From a virus, in the IMG/VR virus record IMGVR_UViG_3300021961_000121, positions 1 through 56,218 of that record: DNA of 56,218 nt; one strand, given 5' to 3'. The notes under the pieces are model-generated. The model worked only from the letters and a program-made list of their open reading frames with translations, was not told the origin of the DNA and searched no databases. Position 1 is the first letter of the stretch, and the number at the start of each line of letters is the position of its first letter. Shown in pieces: positions 8,369-15,171 of the stretch. Position numbers and translations under genes: made by a program.

Positions 8369-8551
8369 CATCATCACCCATTCTTTTGGAGTGATGCCTG
8401 AAATGATGAACTCGCGTTCACTTGGAGAAAGGTGTGGGAACACCTCTTGTGCTAACTGACCATTCGTGTGAGAGGTCAGTTGTTCCTCGGTGACAGGAAG
8501 GTCCATAACATTCCATTCACCACTCAAAGGGGACTTCTTTTCTATTAACAT
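8351..8551 (-). CDS. Small conserved phage protein (66 aa)
   Basis: Starts MLIEKKSPLSGEWNVMDLPV and contains HLSPSEREFIISGITPKEW. This arrangement recurs in small unknown proteins of marine T4-like phages. No function is known. It starts 2 nt after the stop of the 28-aa gene, and its 3' end carries the -33 element of the polymerase promoter. Confidence 0.65.
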   Translation of the reverse strand: MLIEKKSPLSGEWNVMDLPVTEEQLTSHTNGQLAQEVFPHLSPSEREFIISGITPKEWVMMFGEVE

Positions 8552-8553
8552 AT

Positions 8554-8640
8554 TTAATCAATTAATCCTAACTCACGAAGAACTTCTTGTTCCTCTTCCC
8601 ACTCATCTGCCTGAACTTCGATATCTCTATAATTCCACAT
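8554..8640 (-). CDS. Very small acidic protein (28 aa)
   Basis: ATG at 8640-8638 overlaps the stop codon of the upstream 72-aa gene (TAATG), and the stop at 8556-8554 is followed 2 nt later by the next start. The product begins MWNYRDIEVQADEWEEEQE and is strongly acidic. The tight packing with both neighbours supports translation by coupling. Function unknown. Confidence 0.5.
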   Translation of the reverse strand: MWNYRDIEVQADEWEEEQEVLRELGLID

Positions 8641-8858
8641 TATCGGTAAAGAGTTACAAACATTCCAAAGTTTTCATCAAACACCTCAAGAAGATGTTCG
8701 TAGTCACCACTCATCATTTCTTTTTGAATCTCGTTACCATCCAAACCTAATTGTTTGGCGAGGTTCTTAGCAGTTCCAAGAAGAAAGAATGCGTTACCTT
8801 GAGGACCGGTGAGGTCAATTTCAATACCTCGTGTTTGGGGTTTACTTACGATAGCCAT
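8640..8858 (-). CDS. Small conserved phage protein (72 aa)
   Basis: Contains RGIEIDLTGPQGNAFFLLG and a C-terminal EHLLEVFDENFGMFVTLYR. I recognise this pattern from unknown small proteins widespread in T4-like and other marine phages. No catalytic motif is visible. It lies 6 nt after the 90-aa gene, in the run of small early-type genes that starts at the 9177-9208 promoter. Confidence 0.65.
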   Translation of the reverse strand: MAIVSKPQTRGIEIDLTGPQGNAFFLLGTAKNLAKQLGLDGNEIQKEMMSGDYEHLLEVFDENFGMFVTLYR

Positions 8859-8864
8859 ATCTGA

Positions 8865-9137
8865 TTATTTTACGATTTCAATCATTGACAAAGGAACAGT
8901 GTAAGAACCAAAACCATTAAGGAGTTTAAGAACCGCCTTGGTTCGGTTAATCTTTTCAACACGAAGTTGTTTACCATACAACTTGGGGTGGTTAACCTTG
9001 ACATTAGCACCCAAGTAGAGTTCCTCTTTAACATCAAGGGCGACCTCATACTTCTTCATCTTAATGACTTCAATCACTTTGGCGTTCAAAGCACGGAGTT
9101 CTTCGATGGACATTCGGTTTAATTCAGCGTAATTCAT
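8865..9137 (-). CDS. Small protein with a KOW/SH3-like C-terminal half (90 aa)
   Basis: Residues 1-40 are predicted helical (MNYAELNRMSIEELRALNAK). Residues 45-90 read like a small beta barrel (GANVKVNHPKLYGKQLRV, then an RTKAVLKLLNG turn), reminiscent of KOW/SH3-like nucleic-acid or ribosome-binding folds. This is a fold impression, not a family match. A near-consensus Bacteroidota promoter with a palindrome near its start site lies upstream. Confidence 0.6.
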   Translation of the reverse strand: MNYAELNRMSIEELRALNAKVIEVIKMKKYEVALDVKEELYLGANVKVNHPKLYGKQLRVEKINRTKAVLKLLNGFGSYTVPLSMIEIVK

Positions 9138-9168
9138 TTTTTACTTTTTAATTGTTTATCTCTCAATC

Positions 9169-9179
9169 TTACAGTGTAA
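9169..9179. promoter_or_regulatory. Palindrome TTACACTGTAA at a promoter (copy 1)
   Basis: Eleven-base palindrome with a single central base, overlapping the end of the -7 element and the predicted start site of the 90-aa gene. The same sequence, followed at the same distance by TTGAGAGATA/ATGAGAGATA, occurs at 9919-9929. Its position fits an operator, but no repressor is identified. Confidence 0.45.
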
Positions 9180-9208
9180 ATCTACGACATATATTTCATA
9201 TATCCAAA
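9177..9208 (-). promoter_or_regulatory. Bacteroidota-type promoter for the small early-type genes
   Basis: The minus strand reads TTTG (9208-9205), 20 nt, TAGATTTA (9184-9177), one mismatch from TAnnTTTG. It is followed by the TTACACTGTAA palindrome and a leader of about 30 nt. Confidence 0.55.
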
Positions 9209-9228
9209 TTTCTAATGTTATCAAATTG

Positions 9229-9573
9229 TTAAATCTTTTCGAGGAAAAAGGAGAAATTGGCGTTCCAAAGTCGGTCATCATCACTTTCTACATCTTGAAT
9301 GTCGTTGATTTTAACACGATACCCATCAATAATCATATTGTGGACTGAAAGGATTGCTTCCTCTTCAAGGTATTCCCAATCATTATATCCTCGTTTTTTG
9401 AAATAAAACCCATCACGACCATTATACCAACCACTACCAATATAGGGTACATTGGTGTACTTAATCTCTTGGTGTTCTTTCCAATGTTCAAAGTCACTTT
9501 CAAACTCAAGATTAACACTCCTATCGACAAGGACTTGAGCGAGATTTACAAAAACTGATTGTTCTATATTCAT
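9229..9573 (-). CDS. Protein of unknown function (114 aa)
   Basis: Begins MNIEQSVFVNLAQVLVDRSV. Aromatic-rich in the middle (YIGSGWYNGRDGFYFKKRG), suggesting a small globular beta-rich protein. No known motif or membrane segment. It begins 7 nt after the 111-aa gene, so the two are probably co-transcribed. Confidence 0.55.
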   Translation of the reverse strand: MNIEQSVFVNLAQVLVDRSVNLEFESDFEHWKEHQEIKYTNVPYIGSGWYNGRDGFYFKKRGYNDWEYLEEEAILSVHNMIIDGYRVKINDIQDVESDDDRLWNANFSFFLEKI

Positions 9574-9580
9574 ATCTTAA

Positions 9581-9916
9581 TTAAATTCCACTTTCCATTC
9601 GTTGAACTCGTTCGTGGTGGTCAGCCTCTGAATACTCCACTACTGAAAGTGAAGGGTTGAATTGAGTCATAAACTTACCAGATGCAAATGACCAACAAAC
9701 TCGGTCAATATATTGTTTTATCATATAAGTCCTATCCGAAGAACCAAACCCTTGGTCTTCAGGCCAATCTTCAGTCCACTCTTCGGCAACTTCTTGTGCG
9801 ATATTTAACAACTCCCATTGGGGAATGTTCTTAACAAGTTCGGAATACCCACTAACTCGGTGGGAGTTGAAAATCAAGGTCTGGGGGTCGACTAAATAAT
9901 TCATACTATCTCTCAT
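9581..9916 (-). CDS. Protein of unknown function (111 aa)
   Basis: Acidic, helical-looking protein with an EEWTEDWPEDQGFGSSDRTY segment. An alternative ATG lies 4 codons in (9904). The upstream promoter places the transcription start near 9921, so the first ATG would be almost leaderless and the second would have a short leader. No function is recognised. Confidence 0.55.
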   Translation of the reverse strand: MRDSMNYLVDPQTLIFNSHRVSGYSELVKNIPQWELLNIAQEVAEEWTEDWPEDQGFGSSDRTYMIKQYIDRVCWSFASGKFMTQFNPSLSVVEYSEADHHERVQRMESGI

Positions 9917-9918
9917 TA

Positions 9919-9929
9919 TTACAGTGTAA
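9919..9929. promoter_or_regulatory. Palindrome TTACACTGTAA at a promoter (copy 2)
   Basis: Identical 11-base palindrome to 9169-9179, again overlapping the end of the -7 element and the predicted start site, and again followed by TGAGAGATA. Two copies in equivalent positions support a regulatory role. Confidence 0.45.
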
Positions 9930-9958
9930 AGATAGTAAAAAGGCTTGGAATATCCAAG
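9927..9958 (-). promoter_or_regulatory. Bacteroidota-type promoter overlapping a terminator
   Basis: The minus strand reads CTTG (9958-9955), 20 nt, TATCTTTA (9934-9927). The TTG of the -33 element and the next bases form part of the terminator hairpin at 9942-9960, so terminator and promoter are physically fused. Confidence 0.5.
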
Positions 9959-9960
9959 CC
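9937..9960 (-). terminator. Rho-independent terminator after the baseplate operon
   Basis: The minus strand forms GGCTTGG-ATATT-CCAAGCC followed by TTTTT. It ends the long baseplate transcription unit and doubles as the upstream part of the next promoter. Confidence 0.75.
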
Positions 9961-10003
9961 CTCTATGTTAAATTTATGTTAAGTTTTCAACAAGTTATTA
10001 ACA

Positions 10004-10576
10004 TTATGATGATATACGGGCATATTCCGTATAGTCAGTCACATAATTACGAATACCGGTTATGTCTTTTTCGGCTAAAAGAACTAATCGTTGGTTGGTA
10101 TCATATACACCACTTTCCGTGTTTATGTCATTACGAGGTCCTGTAAGTTTCCACGGAAGTTTTACACTAACATAGTATTCATCTTTTAGATTTGAAAAAG
10201 TATTAGAATCAACTTCAGATATGATATTTGAAAAATGTCGTTTAGCAAAGTATCTAAAGAAAAACCCATTTGTATAATCTTTTTCAGTTGGTGGTATTTT
10301 ACTATATTCTGAAAATGTAAATGGTTCTGGAGATGCCTTCTTCAATAAATCATATTCAAATGTAGTTTTTTTAGATTCTTCGGATAAGTTGATGTATGGT
10401 ATCAACTTTTTAGATACATTCCGCAAATAACTTGAGCGTGTATATACCTCTCCCGAATAGTAAGTGTGATAATCACCAACATATTCAGTACCATCTTCCA
10501 ACATCCACTCCTTACCATTGGTATAGAGTCCTTTTTGGATTTGACCTTCCGGATAATATATTTTTTTTCTAGCCAT
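10004..10576 (-). CDS. Putative baseplate or tail protein (about 190 aa)
   Basis: The start MARKKIYYPEGQIQKG (ATG 10576-10574) overlaps the stop of the hub-like gene by 1 nt (TAATG). The frame is open further upstream, to 10618, but that part overlaps the neighbour. The N-terminal 50 residues contain a MORN-like pattern (GLYTNGKEW, then GTEYVGDYHTYYSGE) seen in many phage tail proteins. The rest is unassigned. It is the last gene of the tail operon before a terminator. Confidence 0.6.
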   Translation of the reverse strand: MARKKIYYPEGQIQKGLYTNGKEWMLEDGTEYVGDYHTYYSGEVYTRSSYLRNVSKKLIPYINLSEESKKTTFEYDLLKKASPEPFTFSEYSKIPPTEKDYTNGFFFRYFAKRHFSNIISEVDSNTFSNLKDEYYVSVKLPWKLTGPRNDINTESGVYDTNQRLVLLAEKDITGIRNYVTDYTEYARISS

Positions 10577-12282
10577 TATGTTTGCACCATCATATATCCA
10601 ACAATACCAGTTTCCCACATACTACCATCACATTTGTGTTCAATTTCACCCACTACAAATGAAATATTCCCAGTACCAACTGATGCTGGAATTGGAGTTA
10701 CCGTAAAAGATTGACCAAATTTTGGATTAAACCCATCAACTGTAACTGACAAGTCGATATTATATCTTATAAAAACACCTTTATTTGAAAGGTTTATATT
10801 AACATATTCTTTTAGAACGGAAGCAAGGTCGGTAGTTACGCTAGTATCGTACTTATTACCTATTTGTTCTTTTAGCTCTTTAAGTTTTTCAGAGGTATCA
10901 CCTCTTTCAGGAATTGTTCCTATCGGTGAACATCCGCTAAATATATTTTTACCAAAACTTTCAGGATATTCACCACCTCTTCCGGAAAAAGCAACAGCCA
11001 TCATATCGGGGTCAAGATTTGATGACATATTTACACTTCTAACAGGTGTATTTGTACTTCTTAAATTTAGTGCTCCACCACGGGAATACTTAACATCGTA
11101 ATTTTTGTTTACAAGTTTATAAACTTTTTTATTTGTATGGTCAGACCAAATTTGTACATTCACAAGCCCACCTGTCATATTTGATATTTCGCCAAATAGT
11201 TTTGATAGATATGCGTTTGCCGTATAAGCACCTTTTTCAGTTTTATCAGATTTTTTATCCAATAGGGATTCTTCAATTTCTTTTAAAAGTTGAGTTGACA
11301 CCCATAGGTCACTAATCACCCCAAGAGAACCACCAAGGCCTGAAAAGTTATTTTTATTTTCCGTAACACTTGGATGATATGCGGCACCTTCACCCGGCAA
11401 ACATACTTTTAAAGGGTCAGCTGATATCATTCCTGGCAATGCGTGGTATTTGTCACTCTCCCATTCAAATTTAATACCTGTCGTATCAATTGCTTTGTTG
11501 ATGTAAGTAATGACGGTTGCCAATGTGGTTACTGTTTGGTATTCACTTGTATCTGAAAACCAACCTGACTCCACAAATGCATTAATAATACCATAATTAT
11601 TTACTTGTTTAGCACTACCATCTTTTGAGGGAAGGCCTGCGCCTGTGAGTTTACCATCTTTATCTCGATTAACTCCCAAGACCTTTTGGGCCGTAATATC
11701 CACTCCTGCAAATAGAGTATAACCGACTCGTGTTGTACCATCGGCATCTTTAACTTCGTTAACGGTTGCCGAAGTAGGTATAAAAATACCACCAGCCGAA
11801 CCCGCATTTGAACCCAATGCTTTACAGGTACAACTCCAACTACCATCATCTACATTATAACTCCAACTAAAATCAAATACTTCCGCATCGGTTACTGACC
11901 AAGAACCACCGGTATTCCATCCAAGTTTGACTGTTAAAAGAGAACCCGGAATCATAAACGAGGTGGCTAACGAGTCCAACTCACTTTTATCATAAACATT
12001 ATATTGAAATTCAATTTCCCAAAGAGCGGCTTCTGACATATCACCACCACCGTGGTTTTTTGTAGTCAATGAAGTTAAATGAGATACGGGAGCATATCTA
12101 CCACCTCGTTGTACCTTTGGGTCGGCCGCACTATAAAAAGAAAGAGTTTTACCACCAGAACATCCAAATTTAGCATTTCCCGTACAAGTAACACTACCAT
12201 ACGCTCTTCGTTGATAGTTTGTTTGTTTTGAATTTGCCGGACCGGATGGCCAAGTAACTGTACCTGCGTCAAATAACCCCAT
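10576..12282 (-). CDS. Putative baseplate hub protein (568 aa)
   Basis: Its position directly after the LysM/gp53-like gene and its length fit a baseplate hub protein (T4 gp27-like or Mu gp44-like), but the sequence resemblance I can see is only general: beta-rich, Gly/Ser-rich, with DSLATSFMIPGSLLTVKLGW resembling hub beta-barrel strands. Several cysteines occur early (VTCTGNAKFGCSGG) and near the middle (WSCTCK). It starts 3 nt after the 102-aa gene. A virion role is likely; the exact hub assignment is inference. Confidence 0.5.
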   Translation of the reverse strand: MGLFDAGTVTWPSGPANSKQTNYQRRAYGSVTCTGNAKFGCSGGKTLSFYSAADPKVQRGGRYAPVSHLTSLTTKNHGGGDMSEAALWEIEFQYNVYDKSELDSLATSFMIPGSLLTVKLGWNTGGSWSVTDAEVFDFSWSYNVDDGSWSCTCKALGSNAGSAGGIFIPTSATVNEVKDADGTTRVGYTLFAGVDITAQKVLGVNRDKDGKLTGAGLPSKDGSAKQVNNYGIINAFVESGWFSDTSEYQTVTTLATVITYINKAIDTTGIKFEWESDKYHALPGMISADPLKVCLPGEGAAYHPSVTENKNNFSGLGGSLGVISDLWVSTQLLKEIEESLLDKKSDKTEKGAYTANAYLSKLFGEISNMTGGLVNVQIWSDHTNKKVYKLVNKNYDVKYSRGGALNLRSTNTPVRSVNMSSNLDPDMMAVAFSGRGGEYPESFGKNIFSGCSPIGTIPERGDTSEKLKELKEQIGNKYDTSVTTDLASVLKEYVNINLSNKGVFIRYNIDLSVTVDGFNPKFGQSFTVTPIPASVGTGNISFVVGEIEHKCDGSMWETGIVGYMMVQT

Positions 12283-12285
12283 AAC

Positions 12286-12594
12286 TTATTCCTCTCTGTT
12301 GAGATTGTAATACTCCTCTTCAAATGTAAATATAGAGGATGGGTCTGGAATTCGTATTTGTTTTCCAAGTGGAACTACTAAATCACCTTTACCAATATTA
12401 TTTGCTCTAGCAATTACCCACCAAAAAGTAGAATTACCATAGTATTTGAACGCAAGATTGTCCAATCTATCACCAATCTGACCTGTGATGTATACATCAT
12501 TTTCAGTTGGTTCGATGACCGGTAATAAAGTGGTTGACAAAAATCGTTTTCCGTTCTTGTCTTTTAAAACTTTTATATCTTTGTATCGTTCCAT
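12286..12594 (-). CDS. 53: Baseplate wedge protein with LysM domain (gp53-like)
   Basis: 102 aa with a single LysM-type module at about residues 36-84 (GQIGDRLDNLAFKYYGNSTF, then WVIARANNIGKGD and GKQIRIPD). Small LysM proteins of this kind are baseplate wedge components related to T4 gp53 and stabilise neighbouring wedge or hub parts. It lies 5 nt after the 853-aa baseplate gene and just before the hub-like gene, the usual neighbourhood. Confidence 0.75.
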   Translation of the reverse strand: MERYKDIKVLKDKNGKRFLSTTLLPVIEPTENDVYITGQIGDRLDNLAFKYYGNSTFWWVIARANNIGKGDLVVPLGKQIRIPDPSSIFTFEEEYYNLNREE

Positions 12595-12599
12595 AATTT

Positions 12600-15161
12600 T
12601 TACTTAAATGAATATTCTTTACTACTACCATTATACACACTACCATTGGGTAATAGAGTCAAACTAATATTTACATCAGCACCCATAGGTAATTCACCCA
12701 AAGCACCATCTTGATTGGTATCCCAAGGTAAATCATCAGGTATGGTGTAACTCAACGAAGTTATAAATGATGCAACATTGTTATATAAATCACCCAATCT
12801 AAAATAAACAAGGTAACCTGTATAAGTATTACTACTATGAATTGGATACGCCATTCTCGATAGTTCATCTAACTTATTCCACATATTTTGCATATCACCA
12901 CGAGATTCGGCATATACTTTAAAATTAAATGAAAGTGTTCTTTCAAACTCCTCGTACATATATGTCTTATCCGCACGACCTGGATATTTCACACCATTCC
13001 ACGAAGGTGAGAATGTTTCAGTAATACCACTAACAGTACTTCTGAATTGTAATATCTGAGCAGTTGGTGAATTTTTTCTAAAATACAAAGTTACAAAGTC
13101 AGATTTAATGTCGGAACTATAAACCTGTTTATTTATTTCATCCCCACTATCACGATGTAATACTGAAGAAGCACCAAACATATTTGCAAAAGTTTTTTGA
13201 GTACCAGGTAGAGGTGAACTTAATTTATAACGACTACCGATTCCGGCTTTTTTATAACCATACTTCCCACCTTGACCGGATAATGGGTCTTTTAATGTAC
13301 CAGGATACAATTCTCTAAAATCGGTTGGATTTGTAGTCATAGGGTCATTAGCACGCTTAGCTATTTTAGCATAAGAGATTGCTTCGTAATCGGCAATATC
13401 AGCTTGACCTTTAATCAACCCATCAGATTCATATAACCCTCGTTGTTTAAATTTGGTATCAATTGGAATCGGTGAGTTTTCTTCGGTCTGATATGATAGG
13501 TTACCTTCGTTGTCATCGGGTAGAGATTCGGTGTATGTTTTAAAATTCTTTTTGAACGGGTCATATTTTTGTTCAAATGCTTTCCAAGATGACCACCCAC
13601 CACCAACATCAACAGCTCTACCCGCTTGAGAATCACCCCAATCTTTACCATCGTTTTGGAAAGTATCTACATATTGTGTTGTGAAGGTTTTTCCAATTCC
13701 ATAGAATGAATCAGGACCACCTTTTTGTTCTTTAAGAGTACGACCAACTCCAAGTTTTAATTTATTGTTATAAAGGTATGATATACCCTCAACCTCGGTA
13801 GATTTTTGAGCAAGCAATCCTGCGATTTTGCTTGTCTTTTCAGCAACCTTGATAACACGCATCTTAAAACCATATTTCCAAGATTCATCACCAATTGGTA
13901 TAATTCCAGGCCTATCCCATCTTAAACCAATATGTTGGCTCAAAACATTAGCAAGAAGATTAATTGGAGTCCACGCTTTACCATATGTATTGGTTCTCTG
14001 CATTCCAATTTGTTTTAATCCCCAAATAAGACCCCGTGGTGTTAGAATCATTTGAGCGATTCTGGCGGTATCAAACGCGGCACGAGTTGTTGAGGTTACA
14101 GCACCACCTCTAATAAACGACAATCCACCAATACCATAATTAAATGGTTCACCTTTTTTGGTTTGGATGCCTGTGAGAATAAGTGGATGTTTAATAAACC
14201 AATTATTTGGAGAATCTTCTTTAAGATTGAATCTATTGTATTCTTTCTTTAAAACTTTGTTTGTATATGACTTTTTAAGACCATTATCCAAGTCACGGGT
14301 CACATTATAGTTTACAGCAGTTGTAAAATCAAATTTAGAATTTAATTTTGTGACTTTAGATTGTTCATTATACTTTTTTGGAGTATTTAAACCATATAAT
14401 GAGGTAGTACCATCAAAATTAGTTTGTGTGGGGTCTACACCTCTGAATTTAGAAGGTGATTTATGTTTTTGTAATGGACTAAATCCCCACGCGTCTTCGT
14501 TAGAGAAGAAATCAACAAATTTAGGGTCTTTTCCCTGCTTCTCAAGGTTAGGGTCATATGTAATTAAGGTAGGGTCAGTTTCACCTTTAAACTTATCACC
14601 TTGAGTTATATTCGTTGTATTCGTTTCACCCAAGAATTGAGCAGATAGGTTTGATTTAGTAGGATTTGTTTCACCCAAGAATTGTTTTACGAACTTGAAC
14701 TCGTTTGGGGTGGTTTCTCCTTTGAACTTTTCCGCATTGGAGTATCCTTGAGGAGTCGTTTCACCCTTATATCTATCTCCTTGAGTAATATCTTTTGTTT
14801 CGGTTTCACCTTTGAATTTATCCCCTTGTTCAACTACCTTTGGTTCGGTTTGTCCCAAGAATCTTTCTTTTAGGGACATCTTTGTTGGTGTAGTTTCACC
14901 CAAATAGTTCGATGTGTTATCAAACTTATTTGGAGTTGTTTCACCCAAGAAATTGGATGAGTTGTCGAACTTGTTTGGGGTAACTCCTTGTTTAGGTGTC
15001 GTAAGGTTTGATTTTGGCGCAGCTGGAGTTGAGTCCACAAATTGAGATAGTGGAGTTTGATTAGTCGACTTTGGTACTTCCACTCGTTTTTGTTCTACAA
15101 GCGGTTTCTCAACAGGTCTTCTAAATTTAGAAAGGTCAGATTTTAAATCCTTTAACGCCAT
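12600..15161 (-). CDS. Large baseplate protein with a 15-residue repeat region (853 aa)
   Basis: Residues 1-62 are Pro/Lys-rich. Residues 63-197 are nine tandem 15-residue repeats ending in [FY][LK]G[EQ]T. After a unique central part, the C-terminal 170 residues (FRSTVSGITETFSPSWNGV, then GRADKTYMYEEFERTLSFNF, and a TYTGYLVYFRLGDLY strand) match the domain of tail-tube initiator or cap proteins of contractile phages, where T4 has gp48/gp54. Coming directly after the tape measure, it probably nucleates tube assembly or caps the baseplate. The repeat region is not part of that family as I know it. Confidence 0.6.
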   Translation of the reverse strand: MALKDLKSDLSKFRRPVEKPLVEQKRVEVPKSTNQTPLSQFVDSTPAAPKSNLTTPKQGVTPNKFDNSSNFLGETTPNKFDNTSNYLGETTPTKMSLKERFLGQTEPKVVEQGDKFKGETETKDITQGDRYKGETTPQGYSNAEKFKGETTPNEFKFVKQFLGETNPTKSNLSAQFLGETNTTNITQGDKFKGETDPTLITYDPNLEKQGKDPKFVDFFSNEDAWGFSPLQKHKSPSKFRGVDPTQTNFDGTTSLYGLNTPKKYNEQSKVTKLNSKFDFTTAVNYNVTRDLDNGLKKSYTNKVLKKEYNRFNLKEDSPNNWFIKHPLILTGIQTKKGEPFNYGIGGLSFIRGGAVTSTTRAAFDTARIAQMILTPRGLIWGLKQIGMQRTNTYGKAWTPINLLANVLSQHIGLRWDRPGIIPIGDESWKYGFKMRVIKVAEKTSKIAGLLAQKSTEVEGISYLYNNKLKLGVGRTLKEQKGGPDSFYGIGKTFTTQYVDTFQNDGKDWGDSQAGRAVDVGGGWSSWKAFEQKYDPFKKNFKTYTESLPDDNEGNLSYQTEENSPIPIDTKFKQRGLYESDGLIKGQADIADYEAISYAKIAKRANDPMTTNPTDFRELYPGTLKDPLSGQGGKYGYKKAGIGSRYKLSSPLPGTQKTFANMFGASSVLHRDSGDEINKQVYSSDIKSDFVTLYFRKNSPTAQILQFRSTVSGITETFSPSWNGVKYPGRADKTYMYEEFERTLSFNFKVYAESRGDMQNMWNKLDELSRMAYPIHSSNTYTGYLVYFRLGDLYNNVASFITSLSYTIPDDLPWDTNQDGALGELPMGADVNISLTLLPNGSVYNGSSKEYSFK
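14571..14975 (-). repeat. Nine 45-bp repeats encoding a 15-aa unit
   Basis: Codons 63-197 of the baseplate gene. The hallmark aromatic of [FY][LK]G[EQ]T falls at residues 71, 86, 101, 116, 131, 146, 161, 176 and 191, an exact period of 15 with no insertion. Unit variants include NKFDNSSNFLGETTP and KDITQGDRYKGETTP. Confidence 0.9.
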
Positions 15162-15171
15162 TTAGGTTTCC

